A stretch of 64,000 nucleotides of DNA, taken from positions 19,357 to 83,356 of the forward strand of contig JANYAE010000006.1 in the NCBI GenBank assembly GCA_025355105.1, written 5' to 3'. This stretch comes from Pseudomonadota bacterium (GTDB lineage Bacteria > Pseudomonadota > Gammaproteobacteria > Steroidobacterales > Steroidobacteraceae). Position 1 is the first letter of the stretch. Each line of letters starts with the position of its first letter. This document shows, piece by piece, positions 56,307 through 64,000 of this stretch. The notes under the pieces were generated by a model. The model did no database searches. It saw nothing but the letters and a program-made list of their open reading frames with translations, and was not told the origin of the DNA. The position numbers and the translations under genes are program-made.

Positions 56307-58685
56307 ATGAGAACAACGCTGCTGCGCATCGGCACCGCGCTCGCTGCGCTCGTGCTGCTCATGGTCGCGGGGCTGTGGCTGACGCTGCGCGCCAGCCTGC
56401 CGGTGCTCGACGGGCGTGTCTCGGCGCACGCGGTCGGCGAGCGCGTCAGCATCGAGCGTGACGCCGACGGCGCGGTCACCGTCACCGGGCGGACGCGCGA
56501 CGAAGTGGCCTTCGGTCTCGGCTACGCGCACGCCCAGGACCGCTTCTTCCAGATGGATCTGATGCGCCGCGCGGCTGCCGGCGAGCTGTCCGCGCTGCTC
56601 GGCGCCGTGACCCTCGACGCCGATCGCGAGCTGCGCGTACACCGCTTTCGCGCGGTGGCGCGCGCCTCGGTCGCGACGGCGCCGGCCGAGCAGCGTGCGC
56701 TGGTGGAGGCCTACGCCGCCGGCGTCAATGCCGGGCTCGCAAGCCTGCGCGCCCGGCCGTTCGAGTACCTCGTGCTGCGAGCAACGCCCGAGCCGTGGCG
56801 GGCCGAGGACTCGGTGCTCGCGACGCTGGCCATGTTCGTGCAGCTGCAGGAGCGCGACGGCCACCGCAAGATCGAGGAGGGCCTAGTGCGCGAGGCGCTG
56901 CCGGCGAGCGCGGCGCGCTTCGTCTACGCCGCGGCGGCGGACTGGGATGCGGCGCTCGACGGCTCGCGCAGCGAAGCGCCGCTGGTGCCGGCGGCGGCAG
57001 ACTACGATCTCGGCCAAGTCGGCCAGCTCGACTTCGAGCCGCCGCAGCGGCATACGCGCGCGCGGCCGGCGGCCGGCAGCAACAACTGGGCGCTCGCCGG
57101 CGCGCGAACCGCGACCGGCGCCGCGCTGGTGGCCAACGATATGCACCTCGGGATCCGCGTGCCAAACACCTGGTACCACGCGCGCCTGCGGGTCACCGGT
57201 CCCGCGGCCGCCGCGGTTGACGTCACCGGCGTGACCCTGCCCGGCACGCCGGCGGTGGTGACCGGCAGCAACACACGCGTCGCCTGGGCCTTCACCAACA
57301 GCTACGGCGACTACCAGGATGTGATCCGGGTGGTGCCGGACCCGGCCGATCCGACGCGCTACCTCACGCCCGCCGGTCCGCGGCCGCTGACGCACGCGCG
57401 CGAGCGGATCGTGGTCAAGGGCGGCGACGCTGTTGAACTCGACGTGGTCGGTACCGAGTGGGGGCCGGTGGTTGCGCACGATGACGGCGGCCGCATGTAT
57501 GCCCTCGAATGGACTGCGCACGACGCCGCGGCCGTCAATCTCGAGCTGGTCGGACTCGAGCAGGCCGCGAGCGTCACCGACGCGATCGCGGTGGCCGCCC
57601 GCGCCGGCATTCCGGCGCAGAATTTCGTGACCGGCGACGTCGCCGGCCACATCGCCTGGACGATCGCCGGCCAGATCCCGCGTCGCCGCGGCGGGGACGC
57701 CAGCGTGCCGCGGCCGTCGACCGACGCGCTGGTCGGCTTCAGCGGCTGGGTCGCGCCGGGCGAGCGGCCGTCGATCGTCGATCCGCCGGCCGGCCAGCTC
57801 GCGACCGCGAACGCGCGCGTCGTCGGCGGCGCGGCGCTCGCCACCATCGGCGACGGCGGCTACGACCGCGGTGCCCGCGCGCAGCAGATTCTGGCGTCGC
57901 TCGCGGCGCGCGGCGGCGGGCAGACGCCCGCCGATGCGCTCGCCGTGCAGCTCGACGACCGCGCGCTGTTTCTCGGCCGCTGGCAGCAGCTGCTCACCGA
58001 GCTCCTCGATCCGACCGCGGTCGCCGGCCACCCGCGCCGCGCCGAGCTGCAGGCGGTATTGCCGTCGTGGAGCGGGCGAGCGGCCGTGACCGATGCCGCC
58101 TACCGGCTGGTGCGGGCGTTTCGCGCTGAAGTCGAGCGGCGCGTGTTCTTCGCGCTGATCGCGCCGGCGCGGGCCAAGAATCCGGGCTTTCGCTTCCTCG
58201 TGCCGTCGTCGTTCGAGGGCCCGTTGTGGGCCCTCCTCGAGCAGCGCCCGGCGCACCTGCTGCCGCCCGGGTACAAGGACTGGCCCGGCTTCCTGCTGGC
58301 GTCGGCTGATGCCGCGCTCGCCGGGCTCGAGGCGGACTGTCCGAAGCTGGCCGACTGCACCTGGGGTCGTGCCAACCTGACGCGCATCCGGCACCCGCTG
58401 TCGCCGGCGCTGTCGGCGCTCGGCGGCCTGCTCGACATGCCGGCGCAGATGCTGCCCGGCGACCAGGATATGCCGCGCGTGCAGGGGCCGGCCTTCGGAG
58501 CGAGCGAGCGCTTCGCGGTCTCGCCGGGGCACGAGGCCGAGGCGTACTTCGAGATGCCGGGCGGGCAGAGCGGCCACCCGCTGTCGCCGTATTACCGCGC
58601 CGGGCACGAGCGCTGGGCGCACGGCGAGCCTGCGGCGCCGTTCCTGCCGGGGCCGGCCGCGCACACGCTGCTGCTCGTGCCGTGA
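56307..58685 (+). CDS. Penicillin acylase family protein (Ntn hydrolase)
   Basis: A 792-residue precursor of an N-terminal nucleophile hydrolase with an N-terminal membrane anchor or signal (residues 5-30). The processing/catalytic site is GSNNWAL near 255, where cleavage would free the Ser nucleophile, followed by NDMHLGIRVPNTWYHARL and later VTGSNTRVAWAFTNSYGD, all as in penicillin G acylase and acyl-homoserine-lactone acylases. Substrate cannot be decided: beta-lactam, AHL and other amide acylases share this fold. The ATG at 56307 starts the membrane segment; ATG 56277 would add ten residues. Confidence 0.9.
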   Translation: MRTTLLRIGTALAALVLLMVAGLWLTLRASLPVLDGRVSAHAVGERVSIERDADGAVTVTGRTRDEVAFGLGYAHAQDRFFQMDLMRRAAAGELSALLGAVTLDADRELRVHRFRAVARASVATAPAEQRALVEAYAAGVNAGLASLRARPFEYLVLRATPEPWRAEDSVLATLAMFVQLQERDGHRKIEEGLVREALPASAARFVYAAAADWDAALDGSRSEAPLVPAAADYDLGQVGQLDFEPPQRHTRARPAAGSNNWALAGARTATGAALVANDMHLGIRVPNTWYHARLRVTGPAAAAVDVTGVTLPGTPAVVTGSNTRVAWAFTNSYGDYQDVIRVVPDPADPTRYLTPAGPRPLTHARERIVVKGGDAVELDVVGTEWGPVVAHDDGGRMYALEWTAHDAAAVNLELVGLEQAASVTDAIAVAARAGIPAQNFVTGDVAGHIAWTIAGQIPRRRGGDASVPRPSTDALVGFSGWVAPGERPSIVDPPAGQLATANARVVGGAALATIGDGGYDRGARAQQILASLAARGGGQTPADALAVQLDDRALFLGRWQQLLTELLDPTAVAGHPRRAELQAVLPSWSGRAAVTDAAYRLVRAFRAEVERRVFFALIAPARAKNPGFRFLVPSSFEGPLWALLEQRPAHLLPPGYKDWPGFLLASADAALAGLEADCPKLADCTWGRANLTRIRHPLSPALSALGGLLDMPAQMLPGDQDMPRVQGPAFGASERFAVSPGHEAEAYFEMPGGQSGHPLSPYYRAGHERWAHGEPAAPFLPGPAAHTLLLVP

Positions 58686-59065
58686 CGCGGACGGCGGTGC
58701 GGGCGAGCATCGTCGCGACGCGCCGGGCGGTCGCGCCCGGCGCGCTCGAGTGCGGCGCCCGCCGGCGGCCGGATGACGCGACATCCTGACTTCGTGACTG
58801 GCAGCGCGCGTGCCGGCGTGTTCGGCGACATGATCGAGCTCGAGGCCTGGCACGACAGCGACCTGCCGCGCGCGATCCTGACCCTCGATGTCGGGAGTCC
58901 CTAGCTGAGCGGTGCCGAGCGCGTGGTGATTGCCGCCATCGCGGCGGGCGTCGGCAAATGCTCTGGGGAAGCCCAGTCGACCGGCAGCTTGCGCCAGAGG
59001 CGATTCCAGTCGCGGCCGCCGGAGTGCCCGTTTAAGATGGGGCCGGTCAGCCGAAGGATCCACCG
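58686..59065. other. 380-bp gap before the MoxR gene
   Basis: The longest stretch without an assured gene. It holds one short open frame of 43 codons (58773-58904, listed separately). A ribosome site GAAGGAT precedes the MoxR ATG, and TAAGAT at 59032-59037 is a possible -10 box. Otherwise I see nothing: no tRNA, no strong hairpin, no repeat. Confidence 0.4.
58773..58904 (+). CDS. Short ORF of 43 codons, possible gene remnant
   Basis: ATG at 58773 to TAG at 58902-58904. The peptide has a protein-like C-terminal part, GVFGDMIELEAWHDSDLPR followed by AILTLDVGSP, with an acidic/hydrophobic pattern unlike the Arg/Ala-rich shadow frames of this region. I do not recognise the family. It has no clear ribosome site and might be the tail of a decayed gene, or chance. 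Confidence 0.25.
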   Translation: MTRHPDFVTGSARAGVFGDMIELEAWHDSDLPRAILTLDVGSP

Positions 59066-59920
59066 ATGTCGAGCAATCGCTTTACCGGCACCGCGCGCTA
59101 CGTCGCGACCGACGACCTCAAGATGGCGGTCAACGCCGCGGTCACGCTGTCGCGGCCACTGCTGATCAAGGGCGAGCCGGGAACCGGCAAGACGCAGCTG
59201 GCCGAGGAGATCGCCGCTTCGCTCGGACGACCGCTCCATGAGTGGCACATCAAGTCGACGACCAAGGCGCAGCAGGGCCTCTACGAGTACGACGCCGTGT
59301 CGCGTCTCAGGGACTCGCAGCTCGGCGAGGCGCGCGTCCGCGACATCGGCAACTACATCGTCAAGGGACGGCTGTGGGAGGCGTTCACCAGCGACGTGCA
59401 GCCGGTGCTGCTGATCGACGAGATCGACAAGGCCGACATCGAATTCCCGAACGACTTGCTGCGTGAGCTCGACCGGATGGAGTTCTACGTCTACGAGACG
59501 CGCGAGCTCGTCAAGGCCCGTCACCGGCCGATCATCGTCATCACCAGCAACAACGAGAAGGAGCTGCCGGACGCCTTCCTGCGCCGCTGCTTCTTTCACT
59601 ACATCCGCTTCCCGGAGGCGGAGACGATGACGGCGATCATCGACGTGCACTTCCCGGGCCTGAAGCGCGAGCTGCTCAAAGAGGCGCTCGACGCCTTCTA
59701 TCGGCTGCGCGACGTGCCCGGCCTCAAGAAGAAGCCGTCGACCTCGGAACTGCTCGACTGGATCAAGCTGCTGCTGGCCGAGGACATCCCGCCGGAGGCG
59801 CTGCGCGCCGTTGACGGCAAGACCGCCATTCCGCCGCTCTACGGGGCGCTGCTCAAGAACGAACAGGACGTGCACCTGTTCGAGCAGCTGGTGTTCATGA
59901 ACAGGCGCGCCGCCCGCTGA
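59066..59920 (+). CDS. MoxR-type AAA+ ATPase
   Basis: A 284-residue AAA+ protein. It has Walker A GEPGTGKTQ (near 36-44), Walker B VLLIDEIDKAD (near 114-124), the sensor 1 segment VITSNNEKELPDAFLRRC and a C-terminal helical domain. MoxR ATPases act as chaperones with a von Willebrand factor A partner; such a partner (59940) follows by 19 bp. ATG 59066 has AAGGA eight bases before it. The target enzyme complex is unknown. Confidence 0.92.
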   Translation: MSSNRFTGTARYVATDDLKMAVNAAVTLSRPLLIKGEPGTGKTQLAEEIAASLGRPLHEWHIKSTTKAQQGLYEYDAVSRLRDSQLGEARVRDIGNYIVKGRLWEAFTSDVQPVLLIDEIDKADIEFPNDLLRELDRMEFYVYETRELVKARHRPIIVITSNNEKELPDAFLRRCFFHYIRFPEAETMTAIIDVHFPGLKRELLKEALDAFYRLRDVPGLKKKPSTSELLDWIKLLLAEDIPPEALRAVDGKTAIPPLYGALLKNEQDVHLFEQLVFMNRRAAR

Positions 59921-59939
59921 CGCGCCGGCCCGCGAGCGC

Positions 59940-61124
59940 ATGCTGGTCCGCTTCTTTCTGATGCTGCGTGCCGCCGGGGTGCCGGTCTCGCTGACCGAGT
60001 TCCTCGCGCTGCTCGAGGCGCTGAAGGCGCGGGTCGGGACGCTGTCGGTCGACGACTTCTACGTGCTCGGCCGCACCGTGCTGGTCAAGGACGAGCGCCA
60101 CTACGACCGCTACGACCGGGTGTTCGGCCAGCACTTCAAGGGGCTCGAGCAGGCCTTCGCGGCACTCGGCGAGGCGTCGGTGCCGGAGGAGTGGCTGCGG
60201 CGCATGGCGGAACTCACGCTGAGTGCGGAGGAGCGCGCCAAGGTCGAGGCGCTCGGCGGCTTCGATCAGCTCATGGAGGCGCTCAAGGAGCGGCTTCGCG
60301 AACAGCAGGGGCGGCACGAGGGCGGCAGCAAGTGGATCGGCACCGCCGGCCGCTCGCCGTTCGGTGCCTACGGCTACAACCCGGAGGGCGTGCGCATCGG
60401 CCAGGACGGCTCGCGCAACAGAAGTGCCGTCAAGGTCTGGGACCGGCGCGAATTCAGGAACCTCGACGACTCGCTCGAGCTCGGCACGCGCAACATCAAG
60501 CTCGCGCTGCGGCGCCTCCGGCGCTTCGCGCGCGAAGGGGCCGCCGACGAACTCGACCTCGGCGGCACGATCGACGCCACCGCGCGCAATGCCGGCTGGC
60601 TCGACCTCAGGCTGGTGCCCGAGCGCCACAACGCCATCAAGGTGCTGCTGTTCCTCGACGTCGGTGGCTCGATGGACGACCACGTGCGCGTCTGCGAGGA
60701 ACTGTTCACGGCGGCGCGCACCGAGTTCAAGCATCTCGAGTACTACTACTTCCACAACTTCGTCTACGAGACGGTGTGGAAGGACAACCGGCGGCGGCAC
60801 GCCGAGCGGATCCCGACGCACGAGGTGATCCGGACCTACGGCCCCGACTACCGGCTGGTGTTCGTCGGCGACGCGACCATGGGTCCGTACGAGATCGTGC
60901 AGCCCGGTGGCAGCATCGAGCACTGGAACGACGAAGCGGGCGCCGCCTGGCTCGGGCGGCTGCAGCGCGCCTACCCGAAGCACGTCTGGCTCAACCCGGA
61001 GCCGGAGGACCGCTGGGACTACGTACCGTCGATCGGGGTCGCCCGCCAGTTGCTCGAGGGCCGTATGTATCCGCTGACCCTCGCCGGCATCGACCGCGCG
61101 ACGCGGGCGCTGAACGCGCGCTGA
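59940..61124 (+). CDS. VWA domain-containing CoxE-like protein
   Basis: A 394-residue protein with a helical N-terminal part (VRFFLMLRAAGVPVSLTEFL) and a C-terminal von Willebrand A-like domain (from about 225). The MIDAS segment is FLDVGGSMDDH, D-x-G-G-S, as in the CoxE group instead of the classic D-x-S-x-S. It also contains HLEYYYFHNFVYE and GDATMGPYEI. With the MoxR ATPase just upstream it probably forms a metal-cofactor or assembly chaperone pair; CoxD/CoxE insert metal into CO dehydrogenase, but no such enzyme lies in view. Confidence 0.88.
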   Translation: MLVRFFLMLRAAGVPVSLTEFLALLEALKARVGTLSVDDFYVLGRTVLVKDERHYDRYDRVFGQHFKGLEQAFAALGEASVPEEWLRRMAELTLSAEERAKVEALGGFDQLMEALKERLREQQGRHEGGSKWIGTAGRSPFGAYGYNPEGVRIGQDGSRNRSAVKVWDRREFRNLDDSLELGTRNIKLALRRLRRFAREGAADELDLGGTIDATARNAGWLDLRLVPERHNAIKVLLFLDVGGSMDDHVRVCEELFTAARTEFKHLEYYYFHNFVYETVWKDNRRRHAERIPTHEVIRTYGPDYRLVFVGDATMGPYEIVQPGGSIEHWNDEAGAAWLGRLQRAYPKHVWLNPEPEDRWDYVPSIGVARQLLEGRMYPLTLAGIDRATRALNAR

Positions 61125-61131
61125 GCGCCGC

Positions 61132-61701
61132 TCAGCCGCCGCTCTTCGGCGCCGGTGCCTTCGCCTGAAGCGCGGCCAGTTCCTTGAGCACGAGCTCGGA
61201 ATGACCCTTGGGGTCAACCTTGACGAAGTGCTTGGCGATCCGGCCTTCCGGGTCGACGATGAAGGTGTCGCGCTGCGCGATCTCGATCGTGCCCATCCAC
61301 TTCACCAGTACGCCGTAGTCCTTGGCGGTCTGCTTGGTCGGATCGGCGAGCAGCGTGAACGGCAGGCTGTGTTCCTCGGCGAACTCCTTGTGCGAGGCGA
61401 CGTCGTCGACGCTGATGCCGACGATCGTCGCGCCGATCTTGCGGAACGCGAAGATGTTGTCGCGCAGCTCGCAGGCCTGGGTCGTGCAACCGGAGGTCTT
61501 GTCCTTCGGATAGAAGTACAGCACCAGCCACTTGCCGCGGTACTCCTCGAGCGTATGCCAGCGACCGGTCTGGTCCTGCAGCTTGAAGGTCGGCGCCGCG
61601 GCACCGGCGTCGGGAGCGGCCGCCGCCGGCGCGACGACGACCGCCGCGGCGAGCAACGCACCTGCGAGCAGGGCGGCGAGCGGACGGATTCGGGTCATCA
61701 T
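61132..61701 (-). CDS. Exported peroxiredoxin, BCP/PrxQ type
   Basis: A 189-residue thiol peroxidase with a Sec-type signal (MMTRIRPLAALLAGALLAAA, cleavage near residue 28). The redox site is GCTTQACELRD, with the peroxidatic Cys and the resolving Cys five residues apart as in BCP/PrxQ. FYPKDKTSG and the PFTLLADP segment are also typical. Two ATGs lie at 61701 and 61698; GGAGG is seven bases before the first. It is convergent with the VWA gene, 7 bp apart, and divergent from a patatin gene. Confidence 0.92.
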   Translation of the reverse strand: MMTRIRPLAALLAGALLAAAVVVAPAAAAPDAGAAAPTFKLQDQTGRWHTLEEYRGKWLVLYFYPKDKTSGCTTQACELRDNIFAFRKIGATIVGISVDDVASHKEFAEEHSLPFTLLADPTKQTAKDYGVLVKWMGTIEIAQRDTFIVDPEGRIAKHFVKVDPKGHSELVLKELAALQAKAPAPKSGG

Positions 61702-61788
61702 GGCGGTCCTCCGGGCGGCGCGATGGCCACGGGCGTTCGAGCGGGGAGAGGCTGCCGATGGTAATCCCGGCCGGGGCATAATGACACG

Positions 61789-62988
61789 GTGACGAACCTG
61801 AACGACGGGGCCCTGCCGAGCGCTGCTGCCACCCGGCCGGACACCGGCCGGCTGGGGCTGGTGCTCTCCGGGGGCGGTGCGCGCGGCGCCTACCAGGTCG
61901 GCGTGCTCAAGGCGCTCGCCGAGCTCCTGCCGCGCGACTCGGCGGTGCCGTTTCAGGTGATTTGCGGTACATCCGCCGGCGCGATCACGGCGGCGGTGGT
62001 GGCGGCGCACGCGGCGCAGTTTCGCGCTGGGGTTATCAACCTCGAGCGCGTCTGGCGCAACTTCCACGTCGATCAGGTCTTCCGCGCCGACACCCAGAGC
62101 ATGCTGCGCTCGGGCGTCCACTGGGCGCTCGCGGTCCTCACCGGCGGCTGGCTGCTGCCGCCGCCGCGCTCGCTGTTCGACAATACGCCGCTCCGCGAGC
62201 TGCTCGAGCGGCACGTCAACTTCGCGCGCATCCAGGAGGCGATCGAGCACGGCCACCTCGAGGCCTTCGCGATCAACGCCTCCGCCTATCGCCGTGCCGA
62301 GTCGGTGGCGTTCTACAGCTCGGCGCAAGAGCAGGCGCCGTGGCTCGAGTCGTGGCGACGCGGCGAGCGCGCCGAGCTCGGGCTCGACCACCTGATGGCG
62401 AGCTCCGCAGTGCCGTTCCTGTTCCCACCGGTCAACATGGCGGGCGAGTACTACGGCGACGGCGCGATGCGCCAGAACGCGCCGCTGTCACCCGCGATCC
62501 GGCTCGGCGCTGACCGGCTGCTGGTGATCGGCGTGCGTCCGGAGGCGACCTCGTGCCACAACGCCGGCGCACGCGAGGGCCACGGGCCCACCTTCGGGCA
62601 GATCTTCGGCTTCATGCTGGACACGCTGTTCATGGACGGTCTGCACAGCGACGTCGAGCGGCTCAAGCGGGACAACCAGCTGATCGCCTGCGCCGGACCC
62701 GGCACGACCGGGCGACGGCATATCGAGACGCTGATGATCTCGCCGCGCGAGGACTTCGGGCCGATCGCGGCGCGCCACGCGGCCGAGATGCCGCGCTCGC
62801 TCAGGGTGCTGCTGCGCACCATGGGGGCCGCCAACCCCGGCGGTGGCCCGCTGCTCAGCTACCTGCTGTTCGAGGGCGGCTACACGCGCGAACTGATTGC
62901 GCTCGGCTACGCCGATGCGATGCGCAGCCGCGACGAGCTCTATGCCTTCGTCGGCAGCGAGTCGTGCCGGGCGACGACGCTGGGGTAG
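61789..62988 (+). CDS. Patatin-like phospholipase family protein
   Basis: A 399-residue acyl hydrolase of the patatin family with a Ser-Asp dyad. The oxyanion loop GGGARGAY (29-36), nucleophile GTSAG (60-64, Ser62) and the Asp of GDGAM (near 224-228) are all present, giving a full set of active-site motifs. There is no signal peptide. GTG 61789 is the start; a CATAAT box lies at 61777-61782. The last 49 bp overlap the convergent rapZ. It may hydrolyse phospholipids or neutral lipids. Confidence 0.9.
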   Translation: MTNLNDGALPSAAATRPDTGRLGLVLSGGGARGAYQVGVLKALAELLPRDSAVPFQVICGTSAGAITAAVVAAHAAQFRAGVINLERVWRNFHVDQVFRADTQSMLRSGVHWALAVLTGGWLLPPPRSLFDNTPLRELLERHVNFARIQEAIEHGHLEAFAINASAYRRAESVAFYSSAQEQAPWLESWRRGERAELGLDHLMASSAVPFLFPPVNMAGEYYGDGAMRQNAPLSPAIRLGADRLLVIGVRPEATSCHNAGAREGHGPTFGQIFGFMLDTLFMDGLHSDVERLKRDNQLIACAGPGTTGRRHIETLMISPREDFGPIAARHAAEMPRSLRVLLRTMGAANPGGGPLLSYLLFEGGYTRELIALGYADAMRSRDELYAFVGSESCRATTLG

Positions 62989-63806
62989 CGCGCGGCGAAG
63001 TACGCGGCCAGCCGCTCGACGAGGTACACCGAGCGGTGCTGACCGCCCGTGCAGCCGACCGCGACGGTGAGGTAGCCGCGGTTGTTCTCGACGTACAGCG
63101 GGATGCGGCGCTCGATGAACGCGATGATGTCCTCGAGCAGCGCCTTGACGGCGGGCTCGGCCTCGAGGAACTGGATGACGGCCGCGTCGCGGCCGTTCAA
63201 CGGTTGCAGCTCCGGCACCCAGTAGGGATTCGGCAGCGTGCGTGCGTCGAATACGAAGTCGGCGCCGCTCGGAATGCCGTTCTTGAAGCCGAAGGACTGG
63301 AACATGATCGACAGCCGCCGGCTGCGGCGCTGCTCGACGCGGGCACGCATCAACTCGCGCAGCTCGTGCACGCTGGTGCGCGTCGTGTCGACCACGAGGT
63401 CGGCCGAGTTGGTGATCGGTTCGAGCAGCTTGAGCTCGGCGGCGATCGCGCCCTTGAGGTCGACACCGTCGCGCACCAGCGGGTGCCGGCGGCGGGTCTC
63501 GCCGTAGCGGCGCAACAGCATGCCCTCGTCGGCGTGCAGGTAGATGATCTCGCACTCGATGCCGCTGCGGCGCAGCTCGCGGACGGTCTGCGGGATGCCG
63601 GCGATCTCGTCCGGCTCGTTGCGCGCGTCGAGGCCGACGGCGCTGCGCTCGTAGATCGGGTCCGGGCGCCGTACGGCATGCGAGACGAAGGCATTCAGCA
63701 GCCCGGCGGGGATATTGTCGATGCAATACCAGCCAAGGTCCTCGAGCATGTTGAGCGCGACGCTCTTGCCCGAACCCGACAGGCCGCTGACGATTACGAG
63801 CCGCAT
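62940..63806 (-). CDS. rapZ: RNase adapter protein RapZ
   Basis: P-loop protein of 288 residues that binds GlmZ sRNA and delivers it to RNase E in Enterobacteria, and controls glucosamine-6-phosphate levels. MRLVIVSGLSGSGKS is the Walker A N-terminus; AVGLDARN, IYLHADEGMLLRRYGETRRR, FQSFGFKNGIP and the C-terminal GCTGGQHRSVYLVERLA motif are diagnostic. ATG 63806 matches the family start; a GTG at 63821 would add five residues. In Gammaproteobacteria rapZ usually lies downstream of ptsN/hprK in the rpoN region, which here would lie beyond the right edge. Confidence 0.95.
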   Translation of the reverse strand: MRLVIVSGLSGSGKSVALNMLEDLGWYCIDNIPAGLLNAFVSHAVRRPDPIYERSAVGLDARNEPDEIAGIPQTVRELRRSGIECEIIYLHADEGMLLRRYGETRRRHPLVRDGVDLKGAIAAELKLLEPITNSADLVVDTTRTSVHELRELMRARVEQRRSRRLSIMFQSFGFKNGIPSGADFVFDARTLPNPYWVPELQPLNGRDAAVIQFLEAEPAVKALLEDIIAFIERRIPLYVENNRGYLTVAVGCTGGQHRSVYLVERLAAYFAARYPSVVARHDSLPTKA

Positions 63807-63921
63807 CGCCACTACGTCCACCGCTCACACGGGACTGGCTGCCCCCGATGCCGATGGTACGAGGTGGCGGCAGCGGAGGCGAGCGCCGGCCGGCCCGCAG
63901 GGGGGTGGCCGGCCGGGCTGA

Positions 63922-63965
63922 GGGTCCGCCCGGGCCCCCGCGGGCGGGGCGCCCGGCGCGGACCC
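63922..63965. terminator. Long GC-rich hairpin near the right edge
   Basis: GGGTCCGC (63922-63929), CCGGGC (63930-63935) and CCCC (63936-63939) pair with GGGG (63946-63949), GCCCGG (63951-63956) and GCGGACCC (63958-63965): 18 base pairs with two single-base bulges and a six-base loop. No T-run follows on either strand. It lies upstream of rapZ and could be a Rho-dependent or structural terminator, or a processing site in a polycistronic mRNA. Confidence 0.4.
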
Positions 63966-64000
63966 GGCCCGGCGGCGGGCCGGCGGCTCAGATCCGGCCG

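Noticed and set aside
59895..61217. 440-codon minus-strand frame opposite the VWA gene
   Set aside because: Shadow of the CoxE-like gene; no motif and no ribosome site.

Overview
The window is a GC-rich chromosomal segment (codon third positions are almost all G or C) from a Gram-negative bacterium. Single-Kdo LPS genes (waaA, kdkA, an LpxL-type acyltransferase), glnE, a pcm-rhodanese-tolC cluster, tkt-gap-pgk-pyk, rapZ, hemL and an S-adenosylhomocysteine riboswitch together point to a Gammaproteobacterium, perhaps close to the Xanthomonadales, Nevskiales or Steroidobacterales; the order is an inference. I saw no rRNA, tRNA, CRISPR array, insertion sequence or prophage. The segment is densely packed, ordinary chromosome, with many 1-4 nt stop/start overlaps and several convergent overlaps.

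Left part (1-18.3 kb): the 3' end of an unidentified gene and a cation/proton antiporter, then a cell-surface polysaccharide/LPS region: two glycosyltransferases (+), gmd and a GT9 transferase (-), glnE and a small zinc-finger protein (+), and a four-gene minus-strand operon (GT9 transferase, FkbM methyltransferase, M28 peptidase, DUF6165 protein). kdkA starts head to head with that operon, their start codons sharing the tetranucleotide CATG. An LpxL-type acyltransferase and waaA follow, then tolC.

Middle (18.3-34.3 kb): rhodanese and pcm, a PAS-GGDEF-EAL signalling protein, an exported RidA protein, an exported M16 protease, a RIO kinase, a Tat-dependent GMC oxidoreductase pair, an acyltransferase-3 protein, an EamA transporter, and a large winged-helix/ATPase/TPR regulator that carries an apparent one-base deletion. 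The regulator is divergent from two tandem DUF4242 genes, one cytoplasmic and one exported.

34.3-50.3 kb: a pyrophosphate module (PPi-dependent phosphofructokinase and the K+-independent H+-pumping pyrophosphatase) divergent from adk; RNase D; mpl with a membrane protein upstream and a Lon-substrate-binding protein downstream; a CPBP protease, a GT9 transferase and hemL; rubredoxin; a CpdA-type phosphodiesterase; and metK-[SAH riboswitch]-ahcY, which handles the methyl cycle.

Right part (50.4-64 kb): tkt-gap-pgk-pyk (lower glycolysis / pentose phosphate link), a penicillin-acylase-family Ntn hydrolase, a MoxR ATPase plus CoxE-like VWA pair, an exported peroxiredoxin, a patatin-like phospholipase and rapZ. 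Together with pfp and hppA the carbon genes suggest central metabolism with a reversible PPi-linked glycolytic step. No clearly new multigene system stands out; the most interesting points are the riboswitch, the PPi module, the broken regulator beside the DUF4242 pair, and the unusual LPS operon that contains a GCPII-like peptidase.
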